Below are positions 8,028 through 16,181 of a stretch of DNA of 64,000 bases, one piece after another. The position numbers were made by a program, and so were the translations under genes. How positions within the stretch are numbered: the first letter of the stretch is position 1; the number at the start of each line of letters is the position of its first letter. Location of the stretch: contig BMWJ01000005.1 in assembly GCA_014651175.1 (NCBI GenBank), forward strand, positions 434,001-498,000, given 5' to 3'. The stretch comes from Streptomyces clavifer (lineage in GTDB: Bacteria; Actinomycetota; Actinomycetes; Streptomycetales; Streptomycetaceae). The notes under the pieces are model-generated. The model did not search any database. It saw nothing but the letters and a program-made list of their open reading frames with translations, and was not told the origin of the DNA.

Positions 8028-9908
8028 ATGCCGACCGACATACCGGAAAGACCCGCAGCCCTCCCCGGCGGGCCCGCAGCCCTCCCCGGCGGGCCCGCAG
8101 CCCTCCCCGGCGGGCCCGCAGCCCTCCCCGGCGGGCCCGCAGCCCTCCCCGGCGGGCCCGCAGCCCTCCCCGGCGGGCCCGTCTCCGCCACGCCGCCGCC
8201 GCGTACCGGGGAACACACCCCGCCGTCGCCGTCGGCGTCCCGCTCCGTGGCGGAGCCTGCGAGCAGTACCCCCCGGACCCCCAGGGGCAGGGGCCGGGCC
8301 GCAGGGGTCATCGCCTCGACGGCGGTGTGCCAGGCCGCCCTGATGGTCGGGCTCGGACTCCTACTCACCGGGCCCGCGGCCACGGTCTGGCCGCTGACGG
8401 CCGAGGACGAGATCGCCGACTCGCTGGAAAGTGCCCGCACCGGGACGCTCGACACGGTCTCCCTCGTCGTGTCCGAGGCGGGCAACACGACCACGGTCGT
8501 CGTCGGCACCCTCCTCTCCTGCCTCGTCCTGCTCCTGGTCCCACGGCTGCCCCGGTGGCGGGACGCGCTCTTCCTGGCCGTCGCCGTGTCGCTCCAGTCA
8601 CTGGTCTTCCTGGTCATCACCGAAGCGGTGGACCGCAACCGGCCCGACGTCGAACGCCTCGACGCCTCGCCCCCCACCTCCAGCTACACCTCAGGACACA
8701 CCGGGGCGGCGACAGCCCTCTACGCCGGTCTCGCGGTGCTGGTCCTGCAGCGGACGAAGGGGCCGTGGCGCAAAGCCGTGGCGGCCCTGTTGCTTCTCCT
8801 GCCCGTGCTGGTGGGGATCGCCAGGATGTACCGGGGGATGCACCACCCCACGGACGTCGTGGGGGGCCTGCTCAACGGCGGGCTGTCCCTGCTGATCGTC
8901 GGCCGCGCGCTGCTGGCGGGGCCCCATGTGCCCGGCGTCGCGCCCGCTGCCGGGGCGGCTGACGAGGAGCCTGCCCGCGGGGTGCCGACCGGGCGCACCA
9001 CGGTGGTGTTCAACCCCACCGTCACCGACGAGGCGGCCCGCGCCGCCCTGCGAAGGATCCTCGAGGACCACGGCCACCACGGGGCGGACTTCGTGCCGAC
9101 CACGGCCGACGATCCGGGGGAGGGGCAGACGGCGCACGCGGTGCGCGGAGGAGCGTCGCTCGTCGTGGTCTGCGGCGGCGACGGGACGATCCGGGCGGCC
9201 GCGGAGGCACTGGCCGGGACGGGCGTCCCGCTCGCGGTGGTGCCCTGCGGCACGGGCAACCTCCTCGCCCGCAACCTCGGGCTTCCGGTGAAGCCGGCGG
9301 AGGCGCTGTCCGTCGCGCTGCGCGGTGCGCCGCACCGCATCGACCTCGGGCGGATCGAGGGCGACGGCCTGGCGCCCGCGCACTTCACGGTGATGTCGGG
9401 CGCCGGGCTCGACGCCGTGATGCTGGAGAGCACCAGTGACCGCGCCAAGGCACTGATGGGCTGGCCCGCCTATGCGGTGGCCGGTCTGAAGGAGCTGCGC
9501 GCACCCCGTATGCGCCTGACGGTCGGCATCGACGGTGCGCGGCCCCTGCGGCGCACCGCCCGGATGGTGCTCATCGCCAACACCGGCAAGGTGCAGGGCG
9601 GTGCCACCCTGGTCCCGGCCGCCCGGCCCGACGACGGCCTGCTGGACCTCATGATCCTCGACCCGCGCGGCCCCGCCGGATGGCTGGCCGCCGTCGCCTC
9701 GCTGGCGCGCCGCGGGCCGGAGGGCGGGACCGGCCGCGCGGGCGGGTCCCGTTCCGTGGAGTACTTCACCTTCCGGCGTGCCGACATCCGCTTCGACGCC
9801 CCGCAGCACCGCGAACTGGACGGCGATCCCGTGTCCCCCGGCCGCCGCCTCACCGTCCAGGTCAGGCCCGGCGCGCTGACCGTACTCATGCCCGTGCGAG
9901 GAGAGTGA
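8028..9908 (+). CDS. PAP2 phosphatase - diacylglycerol kinase fusion
   Basis: A 626-residue membrane enzyme that appears to join two opposing lipid activities. After a Pro/Gly/Ala-rich leader (with AALPGGP repeated six times, residues 10-51) come membrane helices from about residue 85 and a PAP2 domain: RP in 'VDRNRPDVE', SGH at 222-224, and H273 with D276 in 'YRGMHHPTDVVGG'. Residues about 320-620 are a DAGK/sphingosine-kinase-like domain with GGDGT (383-387) and 'PCGTGNLLARNLGLP'. The kinase would phosphorylate diacylglycerol or a related lipid and the PAP2 domain would dephosphorylate phosphatidate or undecaprenyl-PP-like substrates. It starts an operon: the next gene begins 1 base after its stop. 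The ATG at 8028 has only a weak ribosome site. Confidence 0.9.
   Translation: MPTDIPERPAALPGGPAALPGGPAALPGGPAALPGGPAALPGGPAALPGGPVSATPPPRTGEHTPPSPSASRSVAEPASSTPRTPRGRGRAAGVIASTAVCQAALMVGLGLLLTGPAATVWPLTAEDEIADSLESARTGTLDTVSLVVSEAGNTTTVVVGTLLSCLVLLLVPRLPRWRDALFLAVAVSLQSLVFLVITEAVDRNRPDVERLDASPPTSSYTSGHTGAATALYAGLAVLVLQRTKGPWRKAVAALLLLLPVLVGIARMYRGMHHPTDVVGGLLNGGLSLLIVGRALLAGPHVPGVAPAAGAADEEPARGVPTGRTTVVFNPTVTDEAARAALRRILEDHGHHGADFVPTTADDPGEGQTAHAVRGGASLVVVCGGDGTIRAAAEALAGTGVPLAVVPCGTGNLLARNLGLPVKPAEALSVALRGAPHRIDLGRIEGDGLAPAHFTVMSGAGLDAVMLESTSDRAKALMGWPAYAVAGLKELRAPRMRLTVGIDGARPLRRTARMVLIANTGKVQGGATLVPAARPDDGLLDLMILDPRGPAGWLAAVASLARRGPEGGTGRAGGSRSVEYFTFRRADIRFDAPQHRELDGDPVSPGRRLTVQVRPGALTVLMPVRGE
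8055..8180 (+). repeat. Six tandem copies of a 21-bp repeat
   Basis: GCAGCCCTCCCCGGCGGGCC(C) repeats six times in perfect frame, encoding AALPGGP each time (residues 10-51 of the PAP2-DAGK protein). Copies look identical at the nucleotide level, which suggests recent slippage expansion; because 21 is a multiple of three, copy-number change would keep the frame. Confidence 0.92.
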
Positions 9909-9909
9909 G

Positions 9910-10863
9910 ATGGGTACCGCCACCAGGGTCCCCCAGACCCGGGACATGATCGGCAGCGAACTCTCCGGTGACGAGGCGCTGGCCACCCTGCGGCGCTACG
10001 GCCGCTGGCCGCTGCTGCGCGACTCCTTCGTCCGCTTCCGGTACGCCGACGGCTTCAGCCACTCCCGGGCGCTCGCCCTGCAGACCGTGCTGGCCGTGGT
10101 GCCGCTGGTCATCGCCTTCGTCGGACTGTCGACCGCCCTGCACACGGAGAACCTGGGCAGGGTGGCGGAGCTGACGATCCAGCGGATCACCGCGGGGCCG
10201 AGCGCCGAGGTGGTCGACGACGCGCTGGACCGCAGCCGGCGGAGCGCCGACGACGGGGCCCAGCTCGCCCTCTGGTTCGGACTGGTCTTCTCCCTGAGCA
10301 ACACCACGACGGCGATGTGCCAGATAGAACGCGGGGCCAACCGCATCTACGGGGTCGAACGCGACCGGGTCTTCCATCGGAAGTACCTGCGCGGGCTGGT
10401 GATGTCGCTGACCGCCGGCATCCCGCTCGGCGTCGGCTTCGTCGCGATGGTGGCCGGGGGCGACCTGGTGGCGGCCGTGGTCGACGTGTACGACCTCGGC
10501 ACGGGCGCCCGGTCCGCGTGGGACCTGCTGCGCTGGCCCGCCGGGCTGGTCCTCGTCCTCATCTCGGCGAGCGCGATCTTCCGCCGTTCGCCGAGGCGCC
10601 GGCAGCCCGGCTACACGTGGCTGGCCTTCGGCGCCGCCGTGTATCTGGTGCTCTGGACCACGCTGACCTGGCTGCTCAGCCTCTATCTCCAGATCAGCGG
10701 TTCCTTCGACACCGTCTACGGCCCGCTCACCGCGTTCATGTCGCTGCTGCTGTGGGCCTACCTCACCTCCATCGCCCTCTTCCTCGGCCTCTCCTTCGCC
10801 GCCCAACTCGAGGCGGTGCGGGCCAAGCGGCCAGGTCCCGTACAACCCGACCCAGGAGCCTGA
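9910..10863 (+). CDS. YihY/BrkB-family inner membrane protein
   Basis: A 317-residue polytopic membrane protein. The family signatures are visible: 'DGFSHSRALALQTVLAVVPLVIAFVGL' near residue 45, 'LWFGLVFSLSNTTTAMCQIERGANRIYGVE' near 120, and 'VYGPLTAFMSLLLWAYLTSIALFLGLSFAAQLEAVR' at the C-terminus, with about six membrane helices. It was once called ribonuclease BN, which is not supported for this family; its true role is unclear. It starts 1 base after the PAP2-DAGK stop, and the next PAP2 gene starts directly at its stop, so the three are almost surely co-transcribed and probably act together on membrane lipids. Confidence 0.9.
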   Translation: MGTATRVPQTRDMIGSELSGDEALATLRRYGRWPLLRDSFVRFRYADGFSHSRALALQTVLAVVPLVIAFVGLSTALHTENLGRVAELTIQRITAGPSAEVVDDALDRSRRSADDGAQLALWFGLVFSLSNTTTAMCQIERGANRIYGVERDRVFHRKYLRGLVMSLTAGIPLGVGFVAMVAGGDLVAAVVDVYDLGTGARSAWDLLRWPAGLVLVLISASAIFRRSPRRRQPGYTWLAFGAAVYLVLWTTLTWLLSLYLQISGSFDTVYGPLTAFMSLLLWAYLTSIALFLGLSFAAQLEAVRAKRPGPVQPDPGA

Positions 10864-11646
10864 ATGACCGCCCGACCCGCTGCCCCGGCCCTACGACGGC
10901 GCCGCCGGGACGCCGACCGCAGATTCGGGATCCGGCTGTTCGGTTCGGCGGCCGTCGCCGCGGTCACCGCCGTCCTGTTCGGCCTCCTGCTCGTCCTGGT
11001 GGAGAGCGGGTGGCATCCGCTGCGGCGCCTCGACGCCGGCGCGGCCCGGTGGCTGAACCGGACCGCCCTCGACCATCCGGCGTGGACAGGCACCCTGCGC
11101 TTCTTCTCGGACGTCGTGTGGGACCCCGTCACCCTGCGTGCGGCGGTCGCCGTACTCACCCTGTGGCTCGTGTACCGCCGTTCCTGGCGTCTGGCCGCGT
11201 GGTCGGCCGTCACCGCGGTGGCCGGGGGGCTGACGGGGCTTCTGGTGAAGATCATCGTCGAGCGGGCGAGGCCGGTCCTGCCGGACCCGGTGGCCCACGC
11301 CCCCGGATTCTCCTTCCCCTCCGGTCACGCGATGACGGCCACGACCTCGTTCGCGATCCTCCTGCTCGTCCTGCTGCCGCTGGTACGCCGCGGGCTGCGC
11401 CCCCTCTTCTGGGCCGTGGCGGCGGTCTCGGTGCTGGGCGTCGGATTCACCCGCATCGCGCTGGGCGTGCACTGGTTCAGCGACGTGGTCGGCGGCTGGA
11501 CGCTCGGACTGGCCGTGGTGGCCCTGACCAGCTGGTCCTTCGAGGCGTGGCGCGCGGACGCGGGCCTCTGCCGGACCGCGGTGGCCGAGGGCCTGGAGCC
11601 GGAGCTGAGCAGCGACGATCCGGAGGCGCCGGGCGCCGGACAGTGA
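10864..11646 (+). CDS. PAP2-family phosphatase (membrane)
   Basis: A 260-residue membrane phosphatase. Catalytic motifs are all present: 'KIIVERARP' (about residues 130-138), 'SFPSGHAMTA' with H155, and 'RIALGVHWFSDVVGG' with H203 and D207. About six membrane helices are expected. Likely substrates are undecaprenyl diphosphate or phosphatidate-type lipids; sequence alone does not separate these. Its ATG follows the stop of the YihY gene without a gap. It is the second PAP2 domain in the operon, so either substrates differ or the fused one has drifted to another role. Confidence 0.92.
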   Translation: MTARPAAPALRRRRRDADRRFGIRLFGSAAVAAVTAVLFGLLLVLVESGWHPLRRLDAGAARWLNRTALDHPAWTGTLRFFSDVVWDPVTLRAAVAVLTLWLVYRRSWRLAAWSAVTAVAGGLTGLLVKIIVERARPVLPDPVAHAPGFSFPSGHAMTATTSFAILLLVLLPLVRRGLRPLFWAVAAVSVLGVGFTRIALGVHWFSDVVGGWTLGLAVVALTSWSFEAWRADAGLCRTAVAEGLEPELSSDDPEAPGAGQ

Positions 11647-11683
11647 TGGGAACGCGTGTTCTATTAGCGGCTAGGCTGGTCCC

Positions 11684-12310
11684 ATGTCCGTTCATCTCCA
11701 GGGTTCACTCTTCGACCAGGCCGACAGCCCGCGCCTGGGCCGTCTCACCGGGCTCCGCAGGACGGTCCTCGGCGACGGGGCGTGGATAGACCTGCTGCCG
11801 GCCTGGCTGAGCGGCGCCGACGAACTCTTCGCCGTGCTCGCCGCGGAGGTGCCCTGGCGGGCGGAGCGGCGGCAGATGTACGACCGGACCGTCGACGTTC
11901 CCCGGCTGCTCGCCTTCTACCGGGCCGGGAACGCGCTGCCGAGCCCCGTTCTGGACGAGGCCCGCGACGCGCTGTCCTCCCACTACGTCCACGAGCTGGG
12001 TGAGCCCTTCACCACGGCAGGGCTCTGCTACTACAGGGACGGGCGCGACAGCGTCGCCTGGCACGGCGACCTGACCGGCCGCAGCTCCCACGAGGACACG
12101 ATGGTGGCGATCCTCTCGCTCGGCGCCCCGCGCGACCTGCTCCTGCGGCCGTGCCGCGGAGGCGAGACGGTGCGCAGGCCGCTGGGCCACGGCGACCTGA
12201 TCGTCATGGGCGGATCGTGCCAGCGCACCTGGCAGCACGCGATTCCCAAGACCGCTCACGCCAGGGGGCCGCGGATCAGCGTCCAGTTCCGCACCCGCGG
12301 AGTGCGTTGA
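11684..12310 (+). CDS. AlkB-type 2-oxoglutarate/Fe(II) dioxygenase
   Basis: A 208-residue cytosolic enzyme of the AlkB family, which removes alkyl groups from DNA or RNA bases by oxidative demethylation. Iron ligands are H127 and D129 (WHGD) and H185 (WQHAIPK); R197 in 'GPRISVQFR' fits the 2-oxoglutarate-binding arginine, with R203 next in the RxxxxxR pattern. 'YYRDGRDSVAWHGD' is the usual nucleotide-recognition stretch. It has its own short upstream gap after the PAP2 operon and is followed by the ATP-grasp gene. An adaptive-response link to alkylation damage is likely but no Ada-type gene is present nearby. Confidence 0.92.
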   Translation: MSVHLQGSLFDQADSPRLGRLTGLRRTVLGDGAWIDLLPAWLSGADELFAVLAAEVPWRAERRQMYDRTVDVPRLLAFYRAGNALPSPVLDEARDALSSHYVHELGEPFTTAGLCYYRDGRDSVAWHGDLTGRSSHEDTMVAILSLGAPRDLLLRPCRGGETVRRPLGHGDLIVMGGSCQRTWQHAIPKTAHARGPRISVQFRTRGVR

Positions 12311-12413
12311 CACGAGCGGGAAAATCCCCCAGGAGGACGCTTCCGCATGCCGGTGGCCGGTGCGGGCAGGCGCTGAGGCGTACAGGAACACCTCCTACCG
12401 AAGGGACCTCCTC

Positions 12414-13730
12414 ATGCCCGAGGAGACGCGGAAGAACATCTTCGTCATCGGCCTCGACGAGGCGAACCTGCCGACGCTGGAAGCGGTCCCGGACGCCGGT
12501 TCCTACCGGTTCCACCGCCTGCTGACGATCGAGGAACTGCAGGAGGGCGAGGTGTCCGTGCCCGCTCTGATGGACCGTGCACGGGCCGTTCTCGACACGC
12601 ACGACGGCAGCGTCGATGCGATCGTGGGCTACTGGGACTTCCCCGTGAGCACCCTCGTCCCCATGCTCGGCAAGGAGTACGGCGTACGCACGACCAGCCT
12701 CGAATCCGTCGTCAAGTGCGAGCACAAGTACTGGAGCAGGCTCGAACAGGCCAAGGTCATCGACGAGTACCCGCGCTTCGGCAGGGTGGACCTGGAGACG
12801 GACGACCCGCACCCGCCCGAGGGGGTGAACTTCCCCATGTGGCTCAAACCCGCCCTCGCCTACTCGTCGGAGCTGGCGTACGGCGTCTCGGACATGACGG
12901 AGTTCCGGACGGCCGTCGACGAGATCCGTGCGGGCATCGGACGGGTGGGCAGGCCCTTCGACTCGGTACTCGAACTCCTGGACCTGCCTCCGGAGATGGA
13001 CGGCGTGGGGGGCCAGGTCTGCCTGGCCGAGGAGGCGATGACCGGGATCCAGGTCGCCGTCGAGGGATACGTCCACCAGGGCGAGGTGACCGTGTACGGC
13101 GTGCTGGACTCGATCAACTACCCGGCCTCCCCGTGCTTCCTGCGCCATCAGTACCCGAGCAGCCTCCCCGCCCCGGTCATCCGCAAGCTGCACGAGGCCA
13201 GTGAGCGCACCATGCGGCAGATCGGCATGGAAGCGGCCACCTTCAGCATCGAGTACTTCTACGACCCGAAGACGCGAGACATCAGTCTCCTGGAGATCAA
13301 CCCCCGGCACTCGCAGTCCCACGCCGAGCTCTTCGACTACGTCGACGGCGCGCCCAACCACCACCGGATGATCAGCCTCGCGCTGGGCCGCGATCCGGCG
13401 CTCACCGGCGGCAAGGGGCCCTACGCCATGGCCGCCAAGTGGTACTACCGCTGGTTCGGCGACGGAAAGGTGCACCAGGTGCCGACCCCGGAGCAGCTCG
13501 CGGCCATCGAGCGCGAGATACCCGGCGTGCGTGTCGACGTCGTCCCCGAGGAGGGGCAGAAGCTCTCCACGGTCTCCCAGCAGGACAGCTACAGCTACGA
13601 GTTGGCCCACATCTTCACGGGAGGCGACGACGAGGAGGACCTCCGCCGCAAGTTCGACCGGTGCGTGGCCGCCCTCGGACTCACCTTCGACGAGACGGAA
13701 CCGGGAGGCCGCGGCACGAAGACCAGGTGA
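12414..13730 (+). CDS. ATP-grasp ligase-like protein
   Basis: A 438-residue protein with an ATP-grasp fold. The N-terminal part (IFVIGLDEANLPTLEAVP) resembles the pre-ATP-grasp domain; then come 'VVKCEHKYWSRLEQAKVI', the lysine region 'FPMWLKPALAYSS', and the metal-binding end 'ISLLEINPRHSQS'. Such enzymes activate a carboxylate as acyl-phosphate and join it to an amine or thiol. The reaction here is unknown. I start at the ATG at 12414 (MPEETRKN), which has AAGGGA in good position, not at 12360. The hydrolase gene begins 39 bases after its stop, so the two likely form an operon and may work on the same amide or ester. Confidence 0.85.
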   Translation: MPEETRKNIFVIGLDEANLPTLEAVPDAGSYRFHRLLTIEELQEGEVSVPALMDRARAVLDTHDGSVDAIVGYWDFPVSTLVPMLGKEYGVRTTSLESVVKCEHKYWSRLEQAKVIDEYPRFGRVDLETDDPHPPEGVNFPMWLKPALAYSSELAYGVSDMTEFRTAVDEIRAGIGRVGRPFDSVLELLDLPPEMDGVGGQVCLAEEAMTGIQVAVEGYVHQGEVTVYGVLDSINYPASPCFLRHQYPSSLPAPVIRKLHEASERTMRQIGMEAATFSIEYFYDPKTRDISLLEINPRHSQSHAELFDYVDGAPNHHRMISLALGRDPALTGGKGPYAMAAKWYYRWFGDGKVHQVPTPEQLAAIEREIPGVRVDVVPEEGQKLSTVSQQDSYSYELAHIFTGGDDEEDLRRKFDRCVAALGLTFDETEPGGRGTKTR

Positions 13731-13769
13731 CCCGTCAGGACCAGCACGACGAAAGGAGGTCGCACAGGT

Positions 13770-15800
13770 ATGCGCTACGTCGACCAGCTGCCCTGCGCGA
13801 TCCAGGAAGAGAAGCACGTCACGATCCCCATGGAGGACGGAGTCAAGCTCTCCGCCCGGGTCTGGCGTCCCACCGCCTCGGACGCGGAACCCGTGCCGGC
13901 CGTCCTGGAGTACATCCCGTACCGCAAGAACGACCTCACCTCCACGCGCGACGCCATCCACCACCCCTACATCGCCGGACACGGATACGCGTGCGTGCGT
14001 GTCGACCTGCGGGGGACCGGCGAGTCGGAGGGCGTGCTGCTGGACGAGTACCTGGAGCGGGAGCAGAGCGATGCCGAGGCCGTGCTGGCCTGGATCGCCG
14101 AACAGCCCTGGTGTGACGGGAACACCGGGATGATGGGCATCTCCTGGGGAGCGTTCGCCGCTCTCCAGACGGCCGCCCGGAGGCCGCCGAGCCTGCGGGC
14201 CATCTGTCTCGCCTCGTTCACCGACGACAGGTACGCGGACGACATGCACTACCTCGGCGGCGCGATGCTGTCCGACAACCTGGCCGAGGCCGGGACCATG
14301 TTCGCGTACGCCACCTGCCCGCCCGACCCGGCCGTGGTCGGTGGACGCTGGCGGGAGATGTGGCGGGAACGGCTCGACGCCGCACGCCCCTGGGTCCTGG
14401 AATGGCTGCGCCACCAGCAGCGGGACGACTACTGGCGGCACGCCAGTCTGAGCGAGGACTACACGGCCCTGCGCTGCCCGGTACTCGCCTCCAGCGGCTG
14501 GGCGGACGGCTACTCCAACGCGGTGACCCGGCTGCTGAGCAATGTCGACGTGCCGCGCAAGGGACTGATCGGCCCCTGGTCGCACAAACTGCCGCACCTG
14601 GGCGAGCCGGGACCGGCCATCGGGTACCTCCAGGAGGTCGTGCGCTGGTGGGACCACTGGCTCAAGGGCATCGACAACGGCGTCATGGACGGCCCCATGC
14701 TCCTGGCCTGGATGCAGGAGAGCGTCCCGCCCTCGACCTCCTACGAGGAACGGCCCGGCCGGTGGGTCGGAGAGCCGTCCTGGCCCTCACCGAACATCGG
14801 TGAGGCGGTCCTCCCGCTGCGCGACGGCGCACTGGGGAGGCCCGGGGACCGGCGGAGCGAGGAGGACCGTGCCCACACGGTGCAGTCGCCGCTGTCCGTC
14901 GGCCAGTTCGCCGGCAAATGGGCCTCGTACAACGCCCCTCCGGACCTGCCCTACGACCAGCGTGAGGAGGACGGCGGATCGCTCGTCTTCCAGACCGCAC
15001 CGCTGGACGGGCGCGTCGAAGTCCTCGGCGCACCCGCCCTCGACGCGGAGGTGGCCTCGGACGCACCGGTGGCCCAGCTCAACGTCAGGCTGTCCGACGT
15101 CGCACCGGACGGACGCTCGACGCGGGTGACCTACGGCGTACTCAACCTGACCCACCGCGACAGCCAGGAGCACCCGGAAGCGCTGGAGCCGGGCAGGCGG
15201 TACCGGGTGCGCGTCCCGCTGCACAGCATCGCGCACGCGTTCCCGCCCGGACACCGCATCCGGGTGTCGCTGTCCACCTCGCACTGGCCGCTCGTCTGGC
15301 CGGCCCCCCGGCCGGCGCTGCTCAGCGTGTACGAGAGCGGCAGTACCCTGACCCTGCCCGTCCGCCCCGAGGACGTGCCGGAGGACAAGGCCCTGCGCCC
15401 CTTCGGCGAGCCCGAGGGCTGCGCACCGCCCGCGGTCACGCGGCTGAGCGAGCCGGAACAGGCGTGGACCGTCACCAGGGACCTGGTCGACTACCGGTCG
15501 GTGCTCGACATCGTGAAGGACCGGGGACTCCAGCGGTACGAGGACACCGGGATCGAGACCGGGCTGAGGGCCTGCGAGAAGTACAGCTGGACCGGCGAGG
15601 ACTTCGGATCGGTGCGCGGCGAGTCGGCCTGGGTGATGCGCTTCGGCCGCCCCGACTGGGACGTACGCGTCGAGACGCGCACCGTGCTGACCTCGGACGA
15701 GGACGCCTTCCACGTGGACGCGACGCTCGACGGGTACGAGGACGGCCGCCGGGTCTTCTCCCGCACCTGGAACGAACAGATCCCCCGGACGAACGTCTGA
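13770..15800 (+). CDS. CocE/NonD-family hydrolase (X-Pro dipeptidyl-peptidase-like)
   Basis: A 676-residue serine hydrolase. The alpha/beta-hydrolase core (residues about 15-320) shows 'DLRGTGESEG' and the nucleophile elbow GISWG with S125. The C-terminal half is the jelly-roll domain of CocE/X-Pro peptidases ('GAPALDAEVASDAPVAQLNVRLSDV...GRSTRVTYGVLNLTHR'). A last segment of about 110 residues beyond that domain ('YRSVLDIVKDRGLQRYEDTG...') is unusual. No signal peptide is visible, so it is probably cytoplasmic. A near-perfect ribosome site AAAGGAGGT precedes the ATG. Pairing with the ATP-grasp gene suggests one makes and the other breaks or trims an acyl/peptide bond. Confidence 0.9.
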   Translation: MRYVDQLPCAIQEEKHVTIPMEDGVKLSARVWRPTASDAEPVPAVLEYIPYRKNDLTSTRDAIHHPYIAGHGYACVRVDLRGTGESEGVLLDEYLEREQSDAEAVLAWIAEQPWCDGNTGMMGISWGAFAALQTAARRPPSLRAICLASFTDDRYADDMHYLGGAMLSDNLAEAGTMFAYATCPPDPAVVGGRWREMWRERLDAARPWVLEWLRHQQRDDYWRHASLSEDYTALRCPVLASSGWADGYSNAVTRLLSNVDVPRKGLIGPWSHKLPHLGEPGPAIGYLQEVVRWWDHWLKGIDNGVMDGPMLLAWMQESVPPSTSYEERPGRWVGEPSWPSPNIGEAVLPLRDGALGRPGDRRSEEDRAHTVQSPLSVGQFAGKWASYNAPPDLPYDQREEDGGSLVFQTAPLDGRVEVLGAPALDAEVASDAPVAQLNVRLSDVAPDGRSTRVTYGVLNLTHRDSQEHPEALEPGRRYRVRVPLHSIAHAFPPGHRIRVSLSTSHWPLVWPAPRPALLSVYESGSTLTLPVRPEDVPEDKALRPFGEPEGCAPPAVTRLSEPEQAWTVTRDLVDYRSVLDIVKDRGLQRYEDTGIETGLRACEKYSWTGEDFGSVRGESAWVMRFGRPDWDVRVETRTVLTSDEDAFHVDATLDGYEDGRRVFSRTWNEQIPRTNV

Positions 15801-15811
15801 CCCGTCGGCCC

Positions 15812-15843
15812 GGGGCGGCGCCCGAAGAGCAGGGCGCCGCCCC
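15812..15843 (+). terminator. Hairpin after the CocE hydrolase gene
   Basis: GGGGCGGCGCCC (15812-15823), an 8-base loop, then its exact complement GGGCGCCGCCCC (15832-15843), 11 bases after the stop. It lacks a T-tract, as is common in high-GC actinomycetes. Confidence 0.7.
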
Positions 15844-16181
15844 GGCGCGTACGTGACCCGCACGTGGAGACCCGCCGACGGGGTGGGGCTCGCGGGCGGT
15901 CAGGCCCCTGACCCCTCATCAGATGCCGGTCACCGCCCGGTGTGCGCGGGGCCGCGCACGGGAGACCCGCGGGGGCGCTCTCCCCAGGGGCGAGTGCTTG
16001 TGATCACCGACGCCGGGGCACCTTCGAAAAGGCGCATCGGGTGGCCGAGCGGAGAGCCGGCTCACCGGCGTGGCCGGAGGCTCGCCGGGAGCCGTCCCGG
16101 CAGAGCAGTGGGCACCCCGGTGGGCCGGGGATTAGGTTGGCGGGAAATCTCCGGGCAGCCGGACTCGTGATGGGGGCGAGC
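15844..16181. other. Intergenic region before the TerD gene
   Basis: About 340 bases after the terminator. It should contain the promoter of the TerD gene; I see no clear core elements and no small gene. Confidence 0.4.

Noticed and set aside
15844-16181. Upstream extension of the TerD gene to 15942
   Set aside because: The extension is low-quality sequence without conservation, while a ribosome site stands just before 16182 and the TerD fold begins there.
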